Part shown: positions 1 through 6,039 of the stretch, piece after piece
Layout of the letters: every line of letters begins with the position of its first letter
How positions within the stretch are numbered: the first letter of the stretch is position 1
DNA from: Gammaproteobacteria bacterium
GTDB taxonomy: Bacteria > Pseudomonadota > Gammaproteobacteria > Xanthomonadales > Marinicellaceae
DNA length: 9,105 bases
NCBI GenBank assembly: GCA_030426705.1
Contig: JAUHXW010000096.1
Location: 1-9,105 of the forward strand
Reading direction: 5' to 3'
Notes under the pieces: generated by a model
Seen by the model: only the letters and a program-made list of their open reading frames with translations
What the model was told of the DNA's origin: nothing
Databases searched by the model: none
Position numbers and translations under genes: made by a program

Positions 1-1193
1 TCCAATTGATGTGTTAAAGACTCGATGGTGGTGGCAGTGACGACATGATGTTGATCTTTACTCAAATAATAAGCAAATAAATTGAGACAATCTTCATCGT
101 CATCAACCAATAATATTTTGAATTGATTGTTGGTTTCAAGGGGAAATATAAACCTGAAAACACTGCCTTTGTCATCACTCTTGTGAAGCAATAGCTGTGC
201 ATTGATTTGCTCTGCCAACATTTTTGAAATAACCAGGCCGATGCCATTGCCATGAGCCTGACTTTTGTATTCCCGGGCCCATGCCGTGAATAAATCTTTT
301 TGAAAGGCTTGACTCATGCCACAGCCACTGTCAGTTACATCAATCATCAATTGTTGATTTTCAGTTTTTGATGAAACGGTGATGTGTCCCTGGTCTGTGT
401 ATTTGATGGCGTTGCTGATTAAGTTGGTAAAAATTTGTTGCCATTTGATTAAGCTGGAATTGACGGTTAGCGATGGTGACACCTGGTTTTTTAATAACAG
501 AGATTTGTTACTGGCCTGTGGTTTGAAATCATTCAATAAATCATCGATGATTTGATGCGGACGAAAATTCTGTTGGTTATTTCGTTTATTTTGGTTGTCA
601 TAGTTCAAAGCCTGAGTGATGATGAGGTTCAGTTTTTTGACATTTTTATCAATGATTTCGGTGGCTTGTTCAAGCGAAATCTCTCCCTCCTGTAACAACT
701 GGTTGTAGCCACTGATGGCATTCAGTGGGTTACCCATTTCATGGGACAAAGCAGATATATAAAAAGATTTGCTCTTATTGGCCGCAATCAATTCCTGCTG
801 GGCGATTTCCAAAGTTTCGAACAATGTTTTGAACCGCATTTTTTCCAATTCTTCATCATGCGCCAATTGTTGTTTGAATTGGACCTGTTGGTGAAATTTA
901 TCCACTGGCACCAAAACCAGGTATTTGAAGGGTTTTTCAGCGAAAAAATGCACGTCAAAGACCCATGACTTATGGTTATAAAAAGGCAGGAAAAATGATT
1001 CTTCCAGGGTTTCGGTCGCCAGTAAAGGCAGAACATCACGTATGTCTTGCTCGTTATGACTTAATTGTAATGTGCTTTGGGCCTTGTCGTTGAAGGCATG
1101 CACCTGATTGTTTTGGTCCAATGTTACGGTGCAAAATTCGGTGGCATCGTAGTGTTGGTAAATGTGATAAGTGATGTGTTTTGGCAGACTCAC
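1..1193 (-). CDS. Hybrid sensor histidine kinase, partial (C-terminus beyond left edge)
   Basis: This is a cytoplasmic hybrid histidine kinase; 397 residues are visible and the gene runs off the left edge. No transmembrane helix is seen. Residues 1-100 form a divergent PAS-like input segment, followed by a coiled helix at about 105-140. The HisKA H-box is SHEMGNPLNAI with phospho-acceptor His151. The HATPase domain has an N-box at 257-266 (Asn261), a G1 box DSGCGM at 288-293 and a G2 box GNGIGL at 315-320. A receiver domain begins at about 358 with the acidic pocket VDDDED (363-368); its phospho-Asp lies outside the window. The start is GTG, the only workable one: an in-frame stop lies 12 bases upstream and the first in-frame ATG is at residue 119. 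The GTG overlaps the stop of the small GTPase gene by four bases (GTGA), and no good ribosome site is visible, so translational coupling is likely. Its partner may be the response regulator that heads this block. The kinase call is firm; the signal it senses is unknown. Confidence 0.92.
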   Translation of the reverse strand, partial: MSLPKHITYHIYQHYDATEFCTVTLDQNNQVHAFNDKAQSTLQLSHNEQDIRDVLPLLATETLEESFFLPFYNHKSWVFDVHFFAEKPFKYLVLVPVDKFHQQVQFKQQLAHDEELEKMRFKTLFETLEIAQQELIAANKSKSFYISALSHEMGNPLNAISGYNQLLQEGEISLEQATEIIDKNVKKLNLIITQALNYDNQNKRNNQQNFRPHQIIDDLLNDFKPQASNKSLLLKNQVSPSLTVNSSLIKWQQIFTNLISNAIKYTDQGHITVSSKTENQQLMIDVTDSGCGMSQAFQKDLFTAWAREYKSQAHGNGIGLVISKMLAEQINAQLLLHKSDDKGSVFRFIFPLETNNQFKILLVDDDEDCLNLFAYYLSKDQHHVVTATTIESLTHQL

Positions 1194-1666
1194 TGGATAA
1201 TTTTGTTAAGTTCAGCAAAGCCATCTTCTACATTCTCGCCGGTTTTGGCACTGGTCCAGATGGTTTTTTTCGCTATATCATTCAGTTTATCATCAAAGGA
1301 GTCTTGCCATTTGATGTCGTCTTTAAGGTCGGTTTTATTGACAAAACAAACCGCAGGTTTATCAGCCAATTCAGGTGAGTCGGCCAATATGAGGTCAAGC
1401 GTATTGATGGATTCCGGTTCGGTGGCATCGACCACATAAATGATGCCATGGGCGCCACGTAAATATGGCTTGTAATGATTTTCCTGTTCAAAACCGGCAA
1501 TATCCCAGATAATCAGCTTGGTGGTTTCATCCATGATTTTGGTGGAAATCGCAACTCCCACTGTGGTCTGATATTTTTCAGCAAAATGGTTTTTCACAAA
1601 GCGATCCACCAAAGAGGTTTTGCCCACCGCAAAACGGCCAATCATACATATTTTTTTTGACTTCAT
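1190..1666 (-). CDS. Rab/Ras-like small GTPase
   Basis: This 158-residue protein is essentially one GTPase domain of the Ras superfamily, presumably a cytosolic GTP/GDP switch. All five G-motifs can be read: the P-loop GRFAVGKT (10-17), switch I around TTVG (34-37), G3 WDIAG (54-58), G4 NKTD (110-113) and G5 TSAK (138-141). The residue after DxAG, equivalent to catalytic Gln61 of Ras, is Phe59 (DIAGFE), so intrinsic hydrolysis may be slow or depend on a partner. There is no C-terminal cysteine or lipidation motif and no extra domain. The ATG start overlaps the TGA of the upstream 603-residue gene (ATGA) and is served by a GAGGTG ribosome site. The upstream gene contains a Roadblock/longin-like segment, a fold known to regulate bacterial small GTPases such as MglA, so it is the probable partner. 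Prokaryotic Rab-like (Rup-type) GTPases are known as families, but the function here is not. Confidence 0.93.
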   Translation of the reverse strand: MKSKKICMIGRFAVGKTSLVDRFVKNHFAEKYQTTVGVAISTKIMDETTKLIIWDIAGFEQENHYKPYLRGAHGIIYVVDATEPESINTLDLILADSPELADKPAVCFVNKTDLKDDIKWQDSFDDKLNDIAKKTIWTSAKTGENVEDGFAELNKIIQ

Positions 1667-3474
1667 TCCTTCACCTCAAACCAAACGCCTAACAAGTCAG
1701 GATTGACTTCATTCTGGGTTTGGTCACAATACACAATTTCACTAAGAACATCATCCGGTTGCAAGCCCGAATCAAGCAAGGCTTGTAATACCAGTTCACC
1801 TCTGCTGTTTATATTTTTGTTACTTTCCTCGATGGTACCCTGGCAATCACTGCGTGGCAGAATTTTAAGCTTTAGCTGTTGGTTTTCAGTCATCAGCAGA
1901 TTGAATGCCTGTACAACGGTTTGCAAAATGAGCTTTTGCTCATCATTGATTCGGTCTGGGTTAACCATGGGTAAGCGTGATTGCGATATTTGTTTTTTTA
2001 GATTTTCAGTTTCAAAAATCTCCAATGAATCGGTATTAACCTGATCAAAGTGTTGGTTGAGTAACTCCAGGAAAGGAACGGACAGTGATGACATGGTTTG
2101 GCCAGTGACTGCAATGGTGTTTTGCGCTGCTGTAATTTTGAGGTTTGCTGGTGTCGGATTGTTATCCAGAAATTCTGCCAGTTTTTCTTCAATACTTTGC
2201 TGCTGAGTCAATTGATTGTTCCCTGATTTTATGCCTGGCAGTAAAACCAGGTTGTCAAATTTTTCGCTGCTGTCAGTTGGCTTGGATTTTGTGCCGGATA
2301 GTGTCACCACGCCATTTTCTGCGTGGATGTGTATACCGTCCATCGCCAAATATTCTTTGGCCCTGGCAGCAATCATTTCATCTTCCAGTGAAATAAAAGG
2401 TGTTGATTTTATCTGTATCTGATTTGATATATGTGACAAATCAGCACTGGGATCCTTGAGTCCGGTTGCAATGTACTGGTCTCCATCTTTGATCAGGCTT
2501 TGTAGAACAAAACCGGGTGTTTGGTTGAGTTGCTCAAGTAGCTGCTGCTGATTTTTCTGGTCACGATAGTTACTCCAGAAATACCAGCCAAACAAACCAA
2601 TGATAATTAACAACCATGGCCACCAGTTGATGGTTTTGTCAGAGTCCTGATCGTCTGATTGTGTCTTGGTTAACAATATTTGTTCTAGTTGCAGTTTAAG
2701 CTCAGGGTTGTTGTTCCAGGTTTCCTGATTAACCAGGTCATCACTGAATTCTATATGAATGTTCTCACAGGCATCGGTCAGTGTATCTCTCAATCGATTG
2801 GTGGGGGCGCCTTTAACCACTATGGCCAGGTTGGCTTTATTACCAGCAATCAGCCACAATAATTTGTCTCCCAATTCAGCAGCTGAAAGCCCGCCAGATT
2901 CATTATCGATGGAGTCTTTGACAAAATCCTGAATGGCGGTGAGCATAGCCGACATGGCATCTTTGTCTTGTAGCAGGGCTCCTTCCTGACCTGCATACTC
3001 AATCAGCAAGCCAGTTTCATTGTCAATCAGAAAAATCTGTTGTACCTGATATTCTATGGTATTGTTAAACACCAGTTCCGCAAAAGGAACGCCAGTGGTT
3101 AGAGATTGCCAACGCCACTTCAAGGCTTTGGCAGATAAGCCCAGTTCCATAGCACGGTTCACATCGGCCACAAAACGTCTGATGGCATTGGTAACTGATT
3201 GACGAATCATGGGGCCGATTATGGGTAACAAAGCATCTATGAAAGTTTGCTTATTGGCTTTGATGGCCCTGACGTAGGCTTTGGAATCAATTTTTGAAAA
3301 CTTTTTCTGAAATTTGGGGTTGTTTTTGATGGTGATGTCAGTGGCCCGGTCCAGGACTTCACTGACTTTTTGACTGAATTGTTGCTGATCTTCGAGTAAT
3401 TTGCGTAAGGCTTCTATTTCAGCGATTTCCTCGCTTAACAGCAGTTGTTTGAGTTTCTCGCGATCTTCGCTCAT
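1663..3474 (-). CDS. Membrane protein with Roadblock/longin-like, BON-like and OmpA-like segments
   Basis: This 603-residue protein probably anchors and regulates the neighbouring small GTPase at the inner membrane. Residues 1-130 are helical and include a conserved-looking stretch (LLPIIGPMIRQSV, 82-94; LKWRWQSL, 118-125). Residues about 141-245 look like a Roadblock/LC7 or longin fold: QIFLIDNETGLLIEY, then a long helix, then NLAIVVKG. One transmembrane helix lies at about 283-300, rich in Trp. Beyond it are two weak BON-like segments (about 360-395, ending GVVTLSG, and 426-480, with IAVTG). An OmpA-like segment at about 536-600 keeps Asp543, Gly546 and Arg558 at the spacing of the peptidoglycan-binding signature. 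Topology is inferred as N-terminus in the cytosol, although charges flanking the helix do not clearly support it. The gene starts 7 bases after the coiled-coil gene, has no strong ribosome site, and its stop overlaps the GTPase start. General automated annotation would be 'OmpA family protein'. The domain assignments are from pattern only. Confidence 0.85.
   Translation of the reverse strand: MSEDREKLKQLLLSEEIAEIEALRKLLEDQQQFSQKVSEVLDRATDITIKNNPKFQKKFSKIDSKAYVRAIKANKQTFIDALLPIIGPMIRQSVTNAIRRFVADVNRAMELGLSAKALKWRWQSLTTGVPFAELVFNNTIEYQVQQIFLIDNETGLLIEYAGQEGALLQDKDAMSAMLTAIQDFVKDSIDNESGGLSAAELGDKLLWLIAGNKANLAIVVKGAPTNRLRDTLTDACENIHIEFSDDLVNQETWNNNPELKLQLEQILLTKTQSDDQDSDKTINWWPWLLIIIGLFGWYFWSNYRDQKNQQQLLEQLNQTPGFVLQSLIKDGDQYIATGLKDPSADLSHISNQIQIKSTPFISLEDEMIAARAKEYLAMDGIHIHAENGVVTLSGTKSKPTDSSEKFDNLVLLPGIKSGNNQLTQQQSIEEKLAEFLDNNPTPANLKITAAQNTIAVTGQTMSSLSVPFLELLNQHFDQVNTDSLEIFETENLKKQISQSRLPMVNPDRINDEQKLILQTVVQAFNLLMTENQQLKLKILPRSDCQGTIEESNKNINSRGELVLQALLDSGLQPDDVLSEIVYCDQTQNEVNPDLLGVWFEVKE
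1672..1677 (-). promoter_or_regulatory. Ribosome binding site of the small GTPase gene
   Basis: GAGGTG on the minus strand lies five bases before the GTPase ATG. It is embedded in the last codons (Phe-Glu-Val-Lys-Glu) of the upstream membrane-protein gene. It supports the ATG at 1666 and re-initiation at the ATGA overlap. Confidence 0.7.
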
Positions 3475-3481
3475 TCAGCTT

Positions 3482-3877
3482 TTATCCGGAAATTTGATCT
3501 GCCATTTTTTTCAGAAGGCTGGCCAGTTCTTTCCTGTGAGTCAGGTTTTGGTCGAGTTCATCGGCTCGCTGTTGTAATTCATTGAGTATACTGGCTTCTG
3601 TCTCGATAATTTTATTGTTGAGGCTGGCTTCTATTTTGGCCATTTGTTCGCTGTGGTCAGTTTGCAGTGAAGACAGGCTTTGTGCCCCTTGCTTCTCAAT
3701 CGTTTTCATGTTGCTGACCAACTGTTTATTCATGGCCTCTATTTGCGCTGTCAAACCACTGAACTGTTTGTTGATGTCTGCTTCCAGTTTGGCAAATTTT
3801 TGTTCAATTTTTTTGGTTTGTTCACCAAACAGGATGTCTCTGATTTGATCGACTGAATTGTTATTTTTTTCCGACAT
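3482..3877 (-). CDS. Small coiled-coil protein of the GTPase module
   Basis: This 131-residue protein is almost entirely helical and charged, with no signal peptide, membrane segment or cysteine. A short N-terminal motif, IRDILFGEQ (12-20), precedes a long heptad-like coiled coil (about 21-112) rich in Gln, Lys, Glu and Asn. The tail from 115 to 128 is amphipathic (RKELASLLKKMADQ). It has a good ribosome site (AGAGAGGA, 8 bases upstream) and sits 16 bases after the response regulator and 7 bases before the membrane-protein gene. This suggests it belongs to the module, perhaps as a scaffold or adaptor. I do not recognise an experimentally named family. The reading frame is secure; the role is inference from position and coiled-coil character. 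Confidence 0.85.
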   Translation of the reverse strand: MSEKNNNSVDQIRDILFGEQTKKIEQKFAKLEADINKQFSGLTAQIEAMNKQLVSNMKTIEKQGAQSLSSLQTDHSEQMAKIEASLNNKIIETEASILNELQQRADELDQNLTHRKELASLLKKMADQISG

Positions 3878-3885
3878 GAATGCTG

Positions 3886-3893
3886 TCCTCTCT
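3886..3893 (-). promoter_or_regulatory. Ribosome binding site of the coiled-coil gene
   Basis: AGAGAGGA on the minus strand ends 8 bases before the ATG at 3877. It is the strongest Shine-Dalgarno match in the left-hand block and fixes that start. Confidence 0.75.
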
Positions 3894-4571
3894 TTAAACT
3901 TTAATAAGTCTGTAACCTTTATGATATACGGAAGTCAATTTCCAGCCCGTTGTTCCATCAAGTTTTAATTTTTTGCGTAAGCGACTGATATGGGTATCGA
4001 CTGTACGGGTCGATATCGATGAATTTTTGGTCCATATGGTCTCAAGCAAATAGTCACGGGCAATTAAACGATCCGGGTTATTGAAAAAATAATAAGCCAA
4101 TTGAAATTCTTTGGAAGTTAATTTGACCTCTTCATCTTCAAAAGTCACCTTGTCTTCCTTACTGTTGAACGTATAAGGGTCAAAAATCAATTCAGTTTTG
4201 GCGGTCTGGTTATGCCGCCTGTGCAAGGCATTGGCTCTGGCAATTAATTCGATTTCTTTGATGGGTTTGACCAGGTAATCATCAGCTCCTTGATCCAGAG
4301 CATTGACCAGATCTTCATCTTGTCCGCGGGTGGTGGCAAAAATGACTGGCAGGTCATTGTAATCACTGGAACGAATCCAGTTGAGTATTTCAAGGCCACT
4401 GATACCCGGCAGATTCCAGTCCAAAATCAATAAATCAGGTTGTTCAAAAGGTATTTTTTCGATGAAATCCCTGCCATTGATAAAATGCTGACACTGGTGT
4501 CCCGCTTCTTCCAGCCAGTGCTTAACCAATTCAGCCTGATCAAGGTCATCTTCTAAGATAAAAACTTTCAT
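3894..4571 (-). CDS. OmpR-family response regulator
   Basis: This 225-residue DNA-binding response regulator consists of an N-terminal receiver and a C-terminal winged helix. In the receiver (1-117), the acidic pocket is E7-D8-D9, the phospho-acceptor is Asp51 in LILDWNLPG, a conserved Thr is at 80/81, and the switch lysine is Lys102 in LVKP. The winged helix (about 125-225) has the OmpR/PhoB pattern: a transactivation-loop region around LLETIW and the recognition helix RTVDTHISRLRKKL (189-202). Length and order are normal for the family. It is the first gene of the five-gene block and follows an 83-base gap containing a palindrome, so autoregulation is possible. The hybrid kinase at the other end of the block is the obvious cognate partner. 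However, that kinase carries its own receiver and no Hpt protein is seen here, so the phosphate route is uncertain. The ribosome site (AAGAAA) is weak. Confidence 0.95.
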   Translation of the reverse strand: MKVFILEDDLDQAELVKHWLEEAGHQCQHFINGRDFIEKIPFEQPDLLILDWNLPGISGLEILNWIRSSDYNDLPVIFATTRGQDEDLVNALDQGADDYLVKPIKEIELIARANALHRRHNQTAKTELIFDPYTFNSKEDKVTFEDEEVKLTSKEFQLAYYFFNNPDRLIARDYLLETIWTKNSSISTRTVDTHISRLRKKLKLDGTTGWKLTSVYHKGYRLIKV

Positions 4572-4600
4572 CCCATGTTTTCTTGTTGTTATGAAGCATT

Positions 4601-4606
4601 ATTCTA
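4601..4606 (-). promoter_or_regulatory. Possible -10 box upstream of the response regulator
   Basis: TAGAAT on the minus strand matches the sigma70 -10 consensus at five of six positions and lies about 30 bases before the response-regulator ATG. No convincing -35 box sits at 16-18 bases (best is TGTATA), so the promoter, if real, may need an activator. It lies in the only real intergenic gap of the window. This is a tentative call. Confidence 0.35.
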
Positions 4607-4629
4607 ACCCAATTTAACAATTTTATACA

Positions 4630-4644
4630 TTTACAAATTGTAAA
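4630..4644. promoter_or_regulatory. Perfect palindrome, candidate operator
   Basis: TTTACAAATTGTAAA is a perfect 7+1+7 inverted repeat in the 83-base gap between the aldehyde dehydrogenase gene and the response-regulator gene. It lies about 60 bases upstream of the latter and just upstream of the candidate -10 box. A related half-site (TTTAACAA) follows at 4613-4620. Its position suits an activator or autoregulatory site. The sequence is AT-rich, so chance is not excluded. Confidence 0.4.
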
Positions 4645-4654
4645 GCATATTTTT

Positions 4655-6019
4655 TCAACTGAGCAGGCTCAGAATTTTCTTTTTAATTTGCGAATAAGGG
4701 GCTCTGACCATGCCATTAAAATTGATTCTTGATTGGTAGTAAATTGATTTCATGTGGCTCATGGCGACAAATCCCTGATAACCATGATAGCTACCCATGC
4801 CACTGGCTCCTATGCCTCCAAAAGGCAACCCTTCCTGAGCAAAGTGTACCAATGTTTCATTGATTGCCAGCGAGCCTGAACGGGTTTGAGTCCGTACTTT
4901 TTTGATGTTGTGCTTGTTGTTGCTGTACAAATACAGCGTCAGGGGATTGGGGCGATCATTGATGAATTGAATCGCTGCATCTATGTTTTCAATGGTGACA
5001 ATTGGCAATATGGGTCCAAAAATTTCTTGTTGCATGACAGGATGCGAACTGTTTGGATCGATCACCAGGGTTGGTGCTATTTTTTGTGAATGATCAGTGC
5101 CTTCTTTATCACCTATTGAAATGATTTGGCTAGGCTCAAGTCCTTCAAGCAATTTGTTAAGACGTTCAAAATGATTGTGGTTAACCACTGCTGAATAATC
5201 CTTATTGTCACTGTAATCCGGGTAGCATTGTTCAACCTGTTGTTTGATGGCTTGGATGAGATCAGATTTTTTACTGTTGCTGACCATGATGTAATCAGGC
5301 GCTATACAGGTTTGTCCGGCATTGAACCATTTACCTTGAACAATGCTGCGCGCAGCCTTTTTAAGTGAGTAATCATCATCTATCAGCACTGGAGATTTGC
5401 CTCCCAGCTCGAGGGTTAATGAAGTCAGATTTTCGCTGGCATTGCGCATCACTATTTTTCCTACCTGGGTAGAGCCGGTAAATAAAATGTGGTCCAGGGG
5501 TAATTTGCTGAATGCATTGGCAACTTCCACATCACCCAAAACCACATGCACCTCATCATCGCTGAACACATCTGACAACAACTGTTTAATCACCGCCGCG
5601 GTTTTTGGGGTGATTTCAGAAGGTTTGACCATCACCCGATTACCCGCTGCGATGGCTGCGACCAATGGTTCTATGACTAGGTTGAAAGGGTAGTTCCAGG
5701 GAGCCATGATGCCGACCACCCCTTTGGGTTGCGGGGAGATGGCACATTTGGATGGGTAGAACTTCCAATTGGCGTGCCAGGTTTTGGTTTGGGTCCATTG
5801 CTTGATATGCTTTAATGCATGATTGATTTCATCAATACAAACCATGATTTCAGCCATTTGTGATTCTTGCTCACATCGATGTGAAAAGTCTGCGGAAACA
5901 GCATTAATGATTTTTTCATCATTGGCCTTGATGTTTTTTGCCAAACTTTTCAGGTGCGCCACGCGTTGCTTCATGGTCAACGGTGGCAATTGTTTCATTT
6001 TCTGTAATTGTTCTAACAT
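4655..6019 (-). CDS. NAD(P)-dependent aldehyde dehydrogenase, coniferyl-aldehyde-dehydrogenase-like
   Basis: This 454-residue cytosolic enzyme should oxidise an aldehyde to its carboxylic acid with NAD(P)+. The aldehyde dehydrogenase motifs are all present in order: PWNYP (107-111, Asn109), the cofactor-binding FTGSTQVGK (180-188), LELGGKSP with general base Glu204, GQTC with nucleophile Cys238, EIFGP (332-336) and PFGGIGASGMGSYHG (399-413). The short length, without the N-terminal extension of class 1/2 enzymes, and the C-terminal SGMGSYHG pattern place it in the class-3-like group annotated as coniferyl aldehyde dehydrogenase (CalB). The true substrate may instead be a fatty or other aromatic aldehyde. 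It starts 20 bases after the ntrY-like gene and is probably cotranscribed. The ATG at 6019 has no clear ribosome site, and Met8 is a possible alternative start. It sits where ntrX is normally found in related genomes. The family call is firm; the substrate is not. Confidence 0.93.
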   Translation of the reverse strand: MLEQLQKMKQLPPLTMKQRVAHLKSLAKNIKANDEKIINAVSADFSHRCEQESQMAEIMVCIDEINHALKHIKQWTQTKTWHANWKFYPSKCAISPQPKGVVGIMAPWNYPFNLVIEPLVAAIAAGNRVMVKPSEITPKTAAVIKQLLSDVFSDDEVHVVLGDVEVANAFSKLPLDHILFTGSTQVGKIVMRNASENLTSLTLELGGKSPVLIDDDYSLKKAARSIVQGKWFNAGQTCIAPDYIMVSNSKKSDLIQAIKQQVEQCYPDYSDNKDYSAVVNHNHFERLNKLLEGLEPSQIISIGDKEGTDHSQKIAPTLVIDPNSSHPVMQQEIFGPILPIVTIENIDAAIQFINDRPNPLTLYLYSNNKHNIKKVRTQTRSGSLAINETLVHFAQEGLPFGGIGASGMGSYHGYQGFVAMSHMKSIYYQSRINFNGMVRAPYSQIKKKILSLLS

Positions 6020-6039
6020 GACGATTATGGTTTAGTTAT

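Noticed and set aside
741..1439. Plus-strand open frames of 65-120 residues over the kinase and GTPase genes
   Set aside because: They lie opposite well-supported genes, have no recognisable domain and low-complexity composition, and are reading-frame shadows.
3894..4571. Reading the response regulator as the missing NtrX
   Set aside because: NtrX has a sigma54-interacting AAA+ domain and a Fis-type helix-turn-helix; this protein is a 225-residue receiver plus OmpR winged helix.
4658..4671. Hairpin CTGAGC-AG-GCTCAG followed on the plus strand by a T-rich stretch, resembling a terminator
   Set aside because: It lies within the last codons of the aldehyde dehydrogenase gene, and the T-rich side faces the plus strand, where no gene ends. 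In the minus direction it is followed by A residues, so it would not terminate the gene it sits in.
5397..5693. Plus-strand open frame of 98 residues opposite the aldehyde dehydrogenase
   Set aside because: It is antisense to conserved catalytic motifs, has no ribosome site or domain, and is explained by the codon pattern of the real gene.
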